Positions 1 through 8,687 of a stretch of 64,000 nt of DNA are shown here, piece after piece. The first letter of the stretch is position 1. Each line of letters starts with the position of its first letter. The position numbers and the translations under genes are program-made. Location: positions 1-64,000 of the forward strand of contig NZ_JAIHLQ010000025.1 of the NCBI RefSeq assembly GCF_019733355.1, written 5' to 3'. Source of the DNA: Pseudomonas baetica (GTDB taxonomy: Bacteria; Pseudomonadota; Gammaproteobacteria; Pseudomonadales; Pseudomonadaceae). A model generated the notes under the pieces. The model worked only from the letters and a program-made list of their open reading frames with translations, made no database searches and was not told the DNA's origin.

Positions 1-1
1 C

Positions 2-646
2 CCGCCCTACGCCTTGCCCGAGCACAAGACCCGCACCGTGCTGCGCAGCCACAGTTCACCGCACACCGGCGGCTACAACGAACTGATGATCGAAGACCGC
101 GCCGGCCAGGAAAAAATCTACCTGCGCGCCGAGCGTGACTTTGAACAACTGATCCTCAACGACAGCCATAGCCTGACCCGCCGCGACCGTTTCGAACAGG
201 TCGACAACCACAGCACCAGCCTGATCAAGGCTGACGAACGCCACACCACCGACGGTACGCGCAACACCGTCATCGGCAGCGACGACCTGCTCAGCATCAG
301 CGGCAACAGCAGCACCATGGCTGATGGAACGCTGGTGATTCAGGCCGGGCCGCATGCGCGGGTTACCGCGAGCCAAGTGGTGATTGATGCCGGGACAAGC
401 CTGACGCTGACGGCGGGCGGCCATCACATCGTGATCAATTCGGGTGGGATCTTCAGCAGCGTGGCCATCGTCGAGGGCGGCGCGCCAGTGGTTGGAGTGG
501 CGGCGTTATCTGCTATCCCATCAGCCGAGATCGCCCTTCAAGCCCCCGTATTAATTCAAACGCAGCGTCTGACCCTGATGGCCAAGAGGCCGATCTGCGC
601 TGTTTGCGAAGCCGCCAAACAGCAGCGTGGAGAAGCCGATGCTTGA
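2..646 (+). CDS. vgrG: VgrG, C-terminal part (T6SS spike), cut by window edge
   Basis: The reading frame is open from the left edge, so only about the last 214 codons are seen. The fragment has the features of a VgrG C-terminal half: a segment resembling 'AERDFEQLILND', an 'R-D-R-x-E-Q-V' stretch, then polar repeats rich in G, T and I that form the gp5-like beta-helix needle. VgrG trimers form the tip of the type VI secretion spike and carry effectors. The end overlaps the DUF4123 gene by 8 bases, and the order VgrG, DUF4123, large effector is typical of a VgrG-linked effector module. The last 30 or so residues, after the needle, look like a cargo-specific extension; this is inference. Confidence 0.9.
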   Translation, partial: PPYALPEHKTRTVLRSHSSPHTGGYNELMIEDRAGQEKIYLRAERDFEQLILNDSHSLTRRDRFEQVDNHSTSLIKADERHTTDGTRNTVIGSDDLLSISGNSSTMADGTLVIQAGPHARVTASQVVIDAGTSLTLTAGGHHIVINSGGIFSSVAIVEGGAPVVGVAALSAIPSAEIALQAPVLIQTQRLTLMAKRPICAVCEAAKQQRGEADA

Positions 647-1514
647 ATTACCGTCCTTACCCGATGACTTGCCATGGTCCGTGCAGGCCTATTTGCTGAT
701 GGATGGTGTAAGTGTCCCCAACCTGCCGCAATGCCTGCGCCGCTGGGACAATCTGGCTTACTGCCTCTACCAAGGCACACGCTGGCAGGAGCTGGCGGAT
801 ATTTCGCCGTACCTGATCACTCTCAAAGGCGCAGACGATCCGCTGCTCACGTACTTTCAGGAAAACGCCACGCAGGAATGGGGCTTCTTGCTGTTCAGCA
901 AGGCCGATGCGCCAACGCTCTGCAAACACTGGCGTCGCCTGCTCACCGTCAAGCACCCGAGTTCGATTGAGGTCATGCTGCGCATCGCCGATCCAGCCGT
1001 CATGCATCCATTGCTGAACCTTGCACAGCAAGCCAATAGCGCGCGCTGGTTTGGCCCGGTTCAGCACCTGTGCCTGCCCGATGGGCTACACGCCGTCTGG
1101 CAACAACATCAACGTGCGGACGCTGCTGCGCCCGACACCACCGATATCTATCAGTTGACCGAACAGGAACTCACCGCTCTGGGAGAAGCGCAGTTTCATC
1201 AGTCGGTGCTCAGCCTCAACAATCACTTGCAGCGATATTTCCCCGGATTCATGGCGGCCTGTTCAGCCTGGGAACGACTTCGATTTGCCGAGAAAACAGC
1301 ACAGCAGGCCTATCAACAAGGCTTTACCTCGGAACAGGAAATCACCCTCTACGCCAACGTTTTCGGCTATCTGGGCGAACAACCACTGAGCGCCCACCCG
1401 GACATTGCACAACTGCTGACAGTGCCCTCCCAACAATCTCCCTTGAGCCGCGTGCGACGCGCCGCCCAATTGGCGCATGAGCGCACCACCCATTCACCGA
1501 GCGACTTGCCATGA
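639..1514 (+). CDS. DUF4123 domain protein, T6SS effector chaperone/adaptor
   Basis: A 291-residue protein with an N-terminal DUF4123 pattern: 'AYLLMDGVSVPNLPQCL', then 'YQGTRWQELADISPYL', an aromatic 'WGFLLFS' strand and a 'RRLLTVKHPSS' helix. DUF4123 proteins (TEC/Tap family) are known to load specific effectors onto their cognate VgrG and are generally not secreted. I chose the ATG at 639 over the upstream GTG at 627 because it gives a tight 8-base overlap with the vgrG stop. Its own stop overlaps the next ORF by 4 bases (ATGA), implying translational coupling with the effector it probably loads. The C-terminal third has no domain I recognise. Confidence 0.88.
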   Translation: MLELPSLPDDLPWSVQAYLLMDGVSVPNLPQCLRRWDNLAYCLYQGTRWQELADISPYLITLKGADDPLLTYFQENATQEWGFLLFSKADAPTLCKHWRRLLTVKHPSSIEVMLRIADPAVMHPLLNLAQQANSARWFGPVQHLCLPDGLHAVWQQHQRADAAAPDTTDIYQLTEQELTALGEAQFHQSVLSLNNHLQRYFPGFMAACSAWERLRFAEKTAQQAYQQGFTSEQEITLYANVFGYLGEQPLSAHPDIAQLLTVPSQQSPLSRVRRAAQLAHERTTHSPSDLP

Positions 1515-4500
1515 CAGCCGACGCCAATATTGCCGCCATGGCCAAGAGCGCCCAGGACACCCGTTCCCCTCTGGAAATGTGTCACTTGATGAGCGAAAAA
1601 GTGCAGCTGTTACCGCTGCGCTATGGCCTGGTCGAACAGCTTGATCCTTCTTCTGAATTGAGCATGCCGCTGAGCCTGAGCAGCCAACCGCTGGGCATTC
1701 GGCTGTTGCGTGACGGCTACCTGTACATCATCGATAACGGCACCGGTTACTTGCACGAATACCGCATTGAGCAAGGCCAGATCAGCAAACTGGTCTGGAA
1801 AGGCCAGGAAGTGGCCAGCGACACGCGCACAGCATCGGTCGGTGAGCCGCAACTGATCTTCACCCGGCAGCACACGCTGTTCGCTGGCTATTCGGAAATC
1901 CAGTGGACGGCCTACAAATGTTCGCAAGTGCTCAAGGACGCCACAGAGCGTGAACGTCTGATGCAACGCATCGAACCGGCGAGTGCTTGTCCGGACAAGG
2001 GCGGTGCGCACTTGTTGAGCCAACGGCAGGCGAATACCTGGCTGGCCGAGGTCGCCGAAAAATCCGCGCCAATCGATCTGCCCGAGGGCGCCAACCCGCA
2101 AGAGCGCCAGTCTTACGCCTGGGAAGACACGTCACTGTTCAAGAACACGTCGATTGAAACCCTCACCAGCCAAGTGCTGGGGGCCTATCAGAACGATTAC
2201 CTGTTTCTGGTCTTGCGCGACGACTTCGGCGTGATGCGCGATCTGGCCAGCGCCCAACTGAATGTCGCGCACTGGCTCGATCAATGGAGCCGCGATGATG
2301 CCGCCCAGCGCCAGTACCTGACCGGCGCCTACATTCAGTCGTTGTACGAAGTGACCCCGGCACGCCTTGATGCACTGGCCAGCACCGACCCCGCCGTCAA
2401 AGCCCTGAAGGACGACACCAACGCCGAGCAACAAGCGGCCGTTGACGACTACTTGCGGGCGAAACGTGACAACGCCGGACCGTCAATCTTTGGCGACGAG
2501 GCTCATTGGCGAAAAGCGGCGCTGAGCAATCCTTACGCACGCGCCGCCGTCAATTTGCAGGACGCATTGGGTGAAGTGCTTTGGCAAAAACACCAAGGCA
2601 CGATCACGGCACTTCACTTGCAAACCTGGGAGGCGCTGCACGGAAAAGAGATCGGCCAACGCGGCATCGATCACCTGATCAACCGTAGCGACATGCAAGC
2701 GTTCGTCAGCCGGCAGCAGACGCTGCTGAGCCATTGGCACAAGCGCTTGCAGGCCATTCGTGAAGATCGCTTGAACATGATCGTTGATGGTCATTTTCAC
2801 CGGGCGGCTTGGTACTACGACTTGCGCAACGACGAGCAGATCCGCCATCGGCTGGAAACCGAATTCCTTTGCGTGGCCGCCCTGTGCTGGAACCGCGAAG
2901 CCACCGAAAAACTGGCGACCTTCCTCGACAGCAACCTGCTGACCGTGGTGCCGGGGCTGGACACGTTGACCTTGGCCGATCAGATGGAGGTGAGTAAAAA
3001 GCTCATGGACCTGAGCAACTTCTCGATCAAGGTCGCGGCGGCGCAGGAAAGCCTTGATGCGGTGGACGTGCTGACCAATCAGTTCAGAAGTTTGATGAAT
3101 GAGCGGTTACCGAACTTTGCGGATTTGAATACGCGGTTTAGTGGGCTGCAGAGTTTGTTGGATGGGGCGTATAACCCGGCGCGGCAACTCAGTATTTCGG
3201 ACGAGCTAGACACTGCTTATAAAGCATTCAAACAACGGCAAACCGTCGATCCAAATAGCTTCATCCGTGGCCTCGGCATCTCAACTTGCCTGCAACTGCT
3301 GCGCGAGTTTTCCCGAAGTGGACTGACCCTGCGGGCCGCGTCAGCGTCCGAATTCCAGGCCTTCAACAAGACCCGCGATACCGCGCTCGACCTGCGCCGC
3401 CAACTCAAGGACAGCTACAAATTGCGCCACCGCGAGTTGTCGCGGCAGATCCACGGCCTGGCCCCATCCGGTAGCGAGCAGGTGCATAACCAGCGCATCA
3501 ATCAGCTCAGGGCTGCGTTGCTACCGCTGGAGGATAATCTCAGCCGCGCCCTGACCGTCGGCTCAAGCGGGCCGGGGCAAATCGGCACGGTGATCGATGG
3601 CATGGCCCCGGCGTTGCGAGAGGAGATGCATAGAACCGTACGTGATTTCCGCGCGACGGGGACGTTTGGCAAACCTATTGTCAGTGCGCTGAAATCCAAG
3701 GGTGACGGGATTGCGTTGTTGCTGTTTGTTTATCAGGGGCAGAAGTTTTTGGAAGCGTTGAGTGCGTTTGATTCAAAGGAAAAGTCGTCTTTATCTGACT
3801 GGGGGACACTCTTTGAATCATCGATTGGAATGTTGGCTGCGGGTTTTGCAGCGGTACAAGGTCTGTCGGTGACGATCCTTCAAGCGCATATCGAGCAAAT
3901 GGACAGCGCCGCCGGAAAACTCAATACCATGAGCCGTTTGGGACGCTGGATGGCTGGATCAGGATTCGGAGCATTCATATTCGGTGGCGTGGCTGCGATA
4001 ACCGACTCAGGCAAGCACTCCGTCCAGTGGACTAAAGCAATGACCGAAGGCAACCACCAAGCCTTGGCCGCCACGACTATACAAATCGCCGGCGACGCTA
4101 CCCTCGTAGGCACCAACACTTGGGGCGCCAAACACACGACGTCGATCATCAGTCAGGTTCTGAGAAAACCCGCCGAACTCCGAGCTATTGCCTGGGCCGA
4201 AGCCAGTCCCCGGCTGCTGGGCATCGCTGCGCAAGCCAACCTCGTAGGTCTGATCGGCACAGCCCTGCAACTGCTGGGCGAAGGCCTCCACAACTATTTC
4301 AATCTGGATGCCTTACAAAAGTGGTTGCAGGCCAGCGCATGGGGTACCGCCAACCTGCAACGCAGCCTGCCAGAGGACTGGAGCGCATTGGCAACGGTGG
4401 TGCAACAACCGACCTGCGAGCTGATCCGCGAGGGCAAACGAACCTATTTGCTGCTCAGACTGCCCGGCGTCCGCACACGGGAAATGGACAGCCGCCGGCT

Positions 4501-4909
4501 GCAACTGCTGGCCTATCAGCAAACCCGCGCGGTACCGATCCCCGGCCCCTACAACAGCCAGTTGCCGCCCCGGCGCTGGCAGGAATGCAGCGCCGCGTGG
4601 GCCGCGGTGGCCGTAGTCGTCAGCCAGGAAGACGAGGCACTGACCTTGGACCTGCCGATCCCCGATGTCCTGCAAACATCCGATTTCGCCCTGGCCCTGA
4701 ACATTGGCTACCAATTGGAAGCCGAACGCGATTTGATCCATCGCACCTGTTTTGTCCTGCGCGATCTGCGCATTGCAAGTGAACGTGGTGTACGGTTGCC
4801 GGCCCAAGGCCGATTTACACTCGACCCTGTGGAAACCTTGCCCACTGGATTGAGCAAGGCCCCGTACTGGTTATTCACCCGCGATGAAATGGCGACTGTC
4901 GATGTTTAG
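1511..4909 (+). CDS. VasX-like T6SS effector with N-terminal MIX-type motif, probable pore former
   Basis: A 1132-residue protein placed directly after VgrG and a DUF4123 chaperone. Near residues 64-75 lies 'RLLRDGYLYIID', the arginine/glycine/tyrosine signature of MIX-type and VasX N-terminal regions, followed by 'GYLHEYRI'. The middle (about 300-720) is helical and polar. The last third has several hydrophobic helices (around 733-750, 770-790, 815-835 and 900-925), as expected of a colicin-like membrane-inserting toxin; VasX and the BTH_I2691 family are the closest named groups. No nuclease or lipase motif is visible. The target is presumably the inner membrane of rival cells (inference). 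Its last bases overlap the start of the following paralog pair, and its final 20 codons recur twice downstream. Confidence 0.8.
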   Translation: MTADANIAAMAKSAQDTRSPLEMCHLMSEKVQLLPLRYGLVEQLDPSSELSMPLSLSSQPLGIRLLRDGYLYIIDNGTGYLHEYRIEQGQISKLVWKGQEVASDTRTASVGEPQLIFTRQHTLFAGYSEIQWTAYKCSQVLKDATERERLMQRIEPASACPDKGGAHLLSQRQANTWLAEVAEKSAPIDLPEGANPQERQSYAWEDTSLFKNTSIETLTSQVLGAYQNDYLFLVLRDDFGVMRDLASAQLNVAHWLDQWSRDDAAQRQYLTGAYIQSLYEVTPARLDALASTDPAVKALKDDTNAEQQAAVDDYLRAKRDNAGPSIFGDEAHWRKAALSNPYARAAVNLQDALGEVLWQKHQGTITALHLQTWEALHGKEIGQRGIDHLINRSDMQAFVSRQQTLLSHWHKRLQAIREDRLNMIVDGHFHRAAWYYDLRNDEQIRHRLETEFLCVAALCWNREATEKLATFLDSNLLTVVPGLDTLTLADQMEVSKKLMDLSNFSIKVAAAQESLDAVDVLTNQFRSLMNERLPNFADLNTRFSGLQSLLDGAYNPARQLSISDELDTAYKAFKQRQTVDPNSFIRGLGISTCLQLLREFSRSGLTLRAASASEFQAFNKTRDTALDLRRQLKDSYKLRHRELSRQIHGLAPSGSEQVHNQRINQLRAALLPLEDNLSRALTVGSSGPGQIGTVIDGMAPALREEMHRTVRDFRATGTFGKPIVSALKSKGDGIALLLFVYQGQKFLEALSAFDSKEKSSLSDWGTLFESSIGMLAAGFAAVQGLSVTILQAHIEQMDSAAGKLNTMSRLGRWMAGSGFGAFIFGGVAAITDSGKHSVQWTKAMTEGNHQALAATTIQIAGDATLVGTNTWGAKHTTSIISQVLRKPAELRAIAWAEASPRLLGIAAQANLVGLIGTALQLLGEGLHNYFNLDALQKWLQASAWGTANLQRSLPEDWSALATVVQQPTCELIREGKRTYLLLRLPGVRTREMDSRRLQLLAYQQTRAVPIPGPYNSQLPPRRWQECSAAWAAVAVVVSQEDEALTLDLPIPDVLQTSDFALALNIGYQLEAERDLIHRTCFVLRDLRIASERGVRLPAQGRFTLDPVETLPTGLSKAPYWLFTRDEMATVDV

Positions 4910-6092
4910 CAAACTGTTCAAGCGCAAAAAAAAGCCTGAAGCCAAAGACTCGGCACCGGACATTCGAAGCCAGCGGCCTAGTGCCGGTGAACTGCGGGTC
5001 AGGGGCTTGAACGAAACGCTGTTTCTGGCGCCATTACCGGTTTACACCGGGCAGGCACAAGTGTCTCGGCGTAACTTTTCGGAGATGAACGAGATCTACC
5101 TAGAGTTGGGGGGGAATAACCGGGGCACAGTTGAGCAAGCGAAAATATTGGCTGCTGGAATATGGATGGTTTTATTCCTCGCCTTTTTAATGCCAGTGCT
5201 GATCTCAGTCTGGTTGGTATTTTTTAGCCCGTCAGAATTCAATCGGAAATTCTTAGAGCTTATTTGGGATGGATTGTACGTATTCGCCACGGGATCGCTT
5301 CTATCCATTATTCCAATTGGCGGCTACGTCTACGGCATGCTCTCCAACGTCCGCACCCTCTCCAAAAGTTACCCCGTGCGCTTCAACCGCCAACGCCGCG
5401 AAGTCTGCTACATCGACGACACCACCCATCGCGTACTCATCGTGCCGTGGGAAAGCGTGGTGGCCTGGGTCGCCGGCAGTCAGGGCGTGACCAGTTACGG
5501 CGCCATGCGCGATTACACCTTCGGCATGGGGCTGGAGGACGAAGAACACGACACCGTGCAATTCATCCTGTCGGCCCAACCCAGCGATGTGCATGCACTG
5601 GGTATGTGGACGTCGATTCGCAATTACATGGAAGAAGGGGAATTGGTGGATACGCCAAGCCCCATGCTCGCCGCATTGGGTATCACCTTGAGTGAGGACG
5701 AACTCAAACCCTATGAAGGGCTGCACACGTTTGAAGTCGAACGCCTTGACGCCAGAGCACTGGGTCGATTGGACGATGGTGGCGGTCACCTCACTGCCGA
5801 AGAACGAAAGCGTTGGGGTTACTCCAAACGTTCGCCATGGCCCCTGCGCTGGTGGTACGTGCGCCGTGTACTCACGTTCTGGAAAATGCCCTACCTGATC
5901 GCCGAATGGGCGCACCGCAAGGGCCGCCCGACCCTGCCGGAAAACGTGCAAGCCTGGTCGCAACCCCTGCCCCCCGAGCAATGGGCCAAACCCAGCCCTG
6001 CGCTGCAAAAAGCCAACGCACTGGTCAAAACTGCGATGGATAAAAAAGGCGCGAACTTCGTCGATGCCTGTAAAGCGGCAGGGTTGCATTGA
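4902..6092 (+). CDS. Probable T6SS immunity protein, copy 1 (DUF6708-like membrane protein)
   Basis: A 396-residue protein with a basic N-terminus ('FSKLFKRKKKPE'), two hydrophobic segments near residues 90-112 and 135-155, and a cytoplasmic-looking C-terminal half with 'RFNRQRREVCYIDD' and 'WESVVAW'. The ATG at 4902 is preferred over 4884 because the downstream paralog begins at the equivalent codon; it overlaps the effector stop by 8 bases. Immunity to membrane toxins such as VasX is normally given by a membrane protein encoded next door, so immunity is the simplest role, though a co-effector cannot be excluded. I associate the family with DUF6708 from memory only. Residues after about 150 are almost identical to copy 2. 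Confidence 0.7.
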   Translation: MFSKLFKRKKKPEAKDSAPDIRSQRPSAGELRVRGLNETLFLAPLPVYTGQAQVSRRNFSEMNEIYLELGGNNRGTVEQAKILAAGIWMVLFLAFLMPVLISVWLVFFSPSEFNRKFLELIWDGLYVFATGSLLSIIPIGGYVYGMLSNVRTLSKSYPVRFNRQRREVCYIDDTTHRVLIVPWESVVAWVAGSQGVTSYGAMRDYTFGMGLEDEEHDTVQFILSAQPSDVHALGMWTSIRNYMEEGELVDTPSPMLAALGITLSEDELKPYEGLHTFEVERLDARALGRLDDGGGHLTAEERKRWGYSKRSPWPLRWWYVRRVLTFWKMPYLIAEWAHRKGRPTLPENVQAWSQPLPPEQWAKPSPALQKANALVKTAMDKKGANFVDACKAAGLH

Positions 6093-6148
6093 GCAAGGCC
6101 CCGTACTGGTTGTTCACCCGCGACGAAATGGCGACTGTCGATGTTTAG
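6089..6148 (+). pseudogene. Orphan C-terminus of the VasX-like effector, copy 1
   Basis: Read in frame, these bases give 'LSKAPYWLFTRDEMATVDV' and a stop, the same as the last 19 residues of the effector ending at 4909, with only two silent differences. There is no start codon or upstream toxin sequence. It begins inside the stop of the preceding immunity gene and ends overlapping the start of the next one, exactly as the true effector end does. It marks the junction of a tandem duplication with a unit of 1239 bases. Confidence 0.85.
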
Positions 6149-7319
6149 CAAACTGTTCAAGCGCAAAAAAAAGCCTGAAGCCAAAGACTCGGCACCGGAC
6201 ATTCGCAGCCAACGGCCAAGTGCCGGGGAGCGACGGGTGAAGGGTTTGAATGAGACCTTATTTCTGGCGCCGTTGCCGGTTTACACCGGACAGGCACAAG
6301 TATCTCGGCGTAATTTTTCAGCAATGAACGAAACCTATCTTGAGTTGGGCGGTAGCAACTTCGGGATGGTTGAGCTAGGGAAGAGATTGGCGATTCAAAT
6401 CTGGCTCGTATTGTTTATCGCCTTTATTGCACCGAGCCTGCTCATCATCTATGGGGTGCTCTTTTATCCAGAAAACTTCAGGAACCCTTTGCATGAAATA
6501 CTGACTTTTTTTCAAGTTGGCGTCGTGGTTTGCCTTGTATCCATGATCCCCCTTGGCGCCTTCATCTACGGCATGCTCTCCAACGTCCGCACCCTCTCCA
6601 AAAGTTACCCCGTGCGCTTCAACCGCCAACGCCGCGAAGTCTGCTACATCGACGACACCACCCATCGCGTACTCATCGTGCCGTGGGAAAGCGTGGTGGC
6701 CTGGGTCGCCCGCAGTCAGGGCGTCACCAGTTACGGCGCCATGCGCGATTACACTTTCGGCATGGGGCTGGAGGACGAAGAGCACGACACCGTGCAATTT
6801 ATCCTGTCGGCCCAACCCAGCGATGTGCATGCACTGGGCATGTGGACGTCGATTCGCAATTACATGGAAGAAGGGGAATTGGTGGATACGCCAAGCCCCA
6901 TGCTCGCCGCGTTAAGCATCACGTTGAGCGAAGATGAACTTAAACCGTATGAAGGGCTGCATACCTTCGAAATCGAACGGCTCGACGCCCGATTTATGGG
7001 CGATCTCGATGACGGCATGGATGATGACTATCGCAAGCGCTATGGATATCCCCAACCCACGAGATGGCCCCTGCGCTGGTGGTACGTGCGCCGCATCCTG
7101 ACCTTCTGGAAAATGCCCTACCTGATCGCCGAATGGGCCCACCGCAAAGGCCGCCCGACCCTGCCGGAAAACGTGCAAGCCTGGTCGCAACCCCTGCCCC
7201 CGGAACAATGGGCCAAACCCAGCCCAGCCCTGCAAAAGGCCAATGCACAGGTCAAAACTGCGATGGATAAAAAAGGCGTCAACTTCGTCGATGCCTGCAA
7301 AGCGGCAGGGTTACATTGA
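6141..7319 (+). CDS. Probable T6SS immunity protein, copy 2 (paralog of 4902-6092)
   Basis: A 392-residue tandem paralog of the preceding gene. The first 75 residues and the segment from about 145 to 270 are nearly identical in both, as is the C-terminal 90. The two hydrophobic segments (about 78-145) and a short acidic patch (about 282-302) differ strongly. Clustered change in the membrane part with conserved ends suggests diversifying specificity, as expected if the two proteins protect against different pore-forming toxins (inference). The start overlaps the orphan effector tail, keeping the same 8-base coupling geometry as copy 1. It may protect against a variant of the upstream effector carried by related strains. 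Confidence 0.7.
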   Translation: MFSKLFKRKKKPEAKDSAPDIRSQRPSAGERRVKGLNETLFLAPLPVYTGQAQVSRRNFSAMNETYLELGGSNFGMVELGKRLAIQIWLVLFIAFIAPSLLIIYGVLFYPENFRNPLHEILTFFQVGVVVCLVSMIPLGAFIYGMLSNVRTLSKSYPVRFNRQRREVCYIDDTTHRVLIVPWESVVAWVARSQGVTSYGAMRDYTFGMGLEDEEHDTVQFILSAQPSDVHALGMWTSIRNYMEEGELVDTPSPMLAALSITLSEDELKPYEGLHTFEIERLDARFMGDLDDGMDDDYRKRYGYPQPTRWPLRWWYVRRILTFWKMPYLIAEWAHRKGRPTLPENVQAWSQPLPPEQWAKPSPALQKANAQVKTAMDKKGVNFVDACKAAGLH

Positions 7320-7323
7320 GCGC

Positions 7324-7392
7324 GCCTTTGAAACCCTGCCCAGCGGATTGAGCGGGACGCCGGACTGGTTGTTAGATATCCAGAACCAGTAA
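7324..7392 (+). pseudogene. Orphan C-terminus of a VasX-like effector, copy 2 (diverged)
   Basis: After the second immunity gene, an in-frame run gives 'AFETLPSGLSGTPDWLLD' plus five residues and a stop at 7390-7392. It aligns with 'PVETLPTGLSKAPYWLFT' at the end of the effector, but is clearly more diverged than the copy at 6089. No start codon or further toxin sequence precedes it. It is most simply the leftover end of an older effector gene whose body was replaced or deleted. Confidence 0.72.
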
Positions 7393-7505
7393 CTCGGCAA
7401 CTCCTACACTGGCGGTTGCTGCATCGTTATTTATCCCGCGTGTCGATTCGCGGCGTTCCCATTCGACTAAGCCGTGAATCCCCCACACTCCACGGAGTCA
7501 CCACT

Positions 7506-7931
7506 ATGCGATTCATGATCCTCGTAAAAGCCAGCGCCGATTCCGAGGCCGGCATCATGCCCAGCGAAGAACTGCTTAGCGCCATGGGCAATTTCAACGA
7601 AGCACTGGCCAAGGCCGGCATCCTGGTAGCGGCCGATGGCCTGCACCCGAGCAGCAAAGGTATTCGGGTGCAATTCTCGGGAGATAAACGCACGGTCATT
7701 GACGGCCCCTTCAACGAAACCAAAGAGCTGGTAGCCGGCTACTGGATCTGGGACGTGAAGTCGAAAGCAGAAGCCATCGAATGGGTCAAGCGTTGCCCCA
7801 ACCCGATGCCGGGCACCGACTCAGATATCGAGATTCGCCAGATATTCTCCGCCGAGGATTTCGGCGCCGAATTCACCCCGCAACTGCGCGAGCAGGAATT
7901 GCGCATTCGCGAACAGGCGAAGAAGCCCTGA
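7506..7931 (+). CDS. YciI/DGPF family protein
   Basis: A 141-residue protein beginning 'MRFMILVKASADSEAG', with 'DGPFNETKELVAGYWIWDV' in the middle, the DGPF signature of the YCII-related dimeric alpha-beta barrel family. Proteins of this family are small, cytoplasmic and of mostly unknown function; in some bacteria they are encoded beside ECF sigma factors, but no sigma factor gene is seen here. The ATG at 7506 is chosen because a GGAG ribosome binding site lies 6-9 bases upstream and the family starts at this residue. It stands alone, on the same strand as the T6SS genes but separated by about 110 bases. Confidence 0.88.
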   Translation: MRFMILVKASADSEAGIMPSEELLSAMGNFNEALAKAGILVAADGLHPSSKGIRVQFSGDKRTVIDGPFNETKELVAGYWIWDVKSKAEAIEWVKRCPNPMPGTDSDIEIRQIFSAEDFGAEFTPQLREQELRIREQAKKP

Positions 7932-7987
7932 CCGCCCCTGCCACCTCGCGCTCGATTAACTTTAGGAGCTGTCGAGTCAAACGAGGC

Positions 7988-8036
7988 TGCGATCTTTTGA
8001 TCTTGCTTCTAAAGACCAAGATCAAAAAATCGCAGT
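7988..8036. repeat. Intergenic palindromic repeat (GCGATCTTTTGATCTTG type)
   Basis: Two 19-base arms, CTGCGATCTTTTGATCTTG and its near-perfect reverse complement, are separated by 11 bases. The flanks extend the similarity outward ('AGGAGCTGTCGAGTC' on the left and 'CTTCGGCAG' on the right). Elements with this core are a common dispersed intergenic repeat in Pseudomonas genomes. It sits between convergent genes and may also act as a bidirectional terminator. Confidence 0.7.
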
Positions 8037-8064
8037 CTTCGGCAGATATCAAGATCGTTGCTGT

Positions 8065-8268
8065 TCAGATGGGCTGTATGTTTGAAGCTTGTTTGCCTTT
8101 TTTGTCTACCTTTACATCAAACGAAACTCTTTGACCCTCTTGAAGCGATTTTAAACCCGCACTTTGAACCTCAGAGAAATGCACAAAAAGATCATTCCCG
8201 TCCTCATCCGACGTGATATAGCCAAAACCCTTCGCCTCGTTAAAAAACTTCACCGTTCCCGTAGCCAT
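8065..8268 (-). CDS. Cold-shock domain protein (CspA family)
   Basis: A 67-residue single cold-shock domain protein. Both RNA-binding motifs are intact: RNP1 as 'KGFGYI' near residues 13-18 and RNP2 as 'DLFVHF' near 27-32. Such proteins bind single-stranded RNA and DNA as chaperones during cold or stationary-phase stress. The start at 8268 gives the standard 'MATGTVKFFN' N-terminus and is preceded on the minus strand by a strong AAGGAAGG site. The roughly 100 bases upstream could carry a structured cold-responsive leader, but I did not find a defined cold box. Confidence 0.95.
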   Translation of the reverse strand: MATGTVKFFNEAKGFGYITSDEDGNDLFVHFSEVQSAGLKSLQEGQRVSFDVKVDKKGKQASNIQPI

Positions 8269-8529
8269 ATTTGCCTTCCTTCTTTCATTTACGCGCAAGC
8301 CGATAATTTTGCGCGGCACCCAACCATCAAAAACCCATATCTCCATTCCGACAACTGTCAAACCTGACAGGGTGTAAATATCCACAGTCTCACCCGCCCG
8401 CCGCTGGCCTAGCCGCGATTACCTGCTAGCTTCAATCGCAGGTGTCCTGAACGCTTGGTAAAGCAGGATTACTAAATTAGCGGCACAGGCGTGCCTGCAT
8501 CGACAGTGTTCATCAGAGAGTCGGAATTC

Positions 8530-8619
8530 ATGGCGAAGAAAATGAGAAGGCATGCATGGCTATTGGCGGCGGCTCTTTTGCCGGCGATTGCGTTTGTCAG
8601 CTGTGGCGTCGGTACTTGA
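8530..8619 (+). CDS. Small 29-residue hydrophobic peptide, possible mini-lipoprotein
   Basis: An ATG preceded by a GAGAG sequence opens a 29-codon frame. The peptide has four positive charges in its first eight residues, a 14-residue hydrophobic core, and ends 'VSCGVGT'. This is the shape of a signal peptide with a lipobox-like 'FVSC', although the usual leucine at -3 is replaced by phenylalanine. If processed at the cysteine it would leave a five-residue lipopeptide. A strong hairpin follows 22 bases after the stop. I do not recognise a family, and chance cannot be excluded. Confidence 0.45.
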   Translation: MAKKMRRHAWLLAAALLPAIAFVSCGVGT

Positions 8620-8640
8620 GAACTCGGCCCCCAAGCCCTT

Positions 8641-8675
8641 AGGCATTGCCTCAGATCACGCCTGAGGCAATGCCT
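8641..8675. terminator. Hairpin between convergent genes
   Basis: A perfect 14-base inverted repeat, AGGCATTGCCTCAG, with a 7-base loop lies between the small peptide gene and the minus-strand lipoprotein gene. There is no long T run on either side, so it may work as a weak bidirectional terminator or protect transcript ends. Confidence 0.6.
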
Positions 8676-8687
8676 GAAAGCGTCGGC

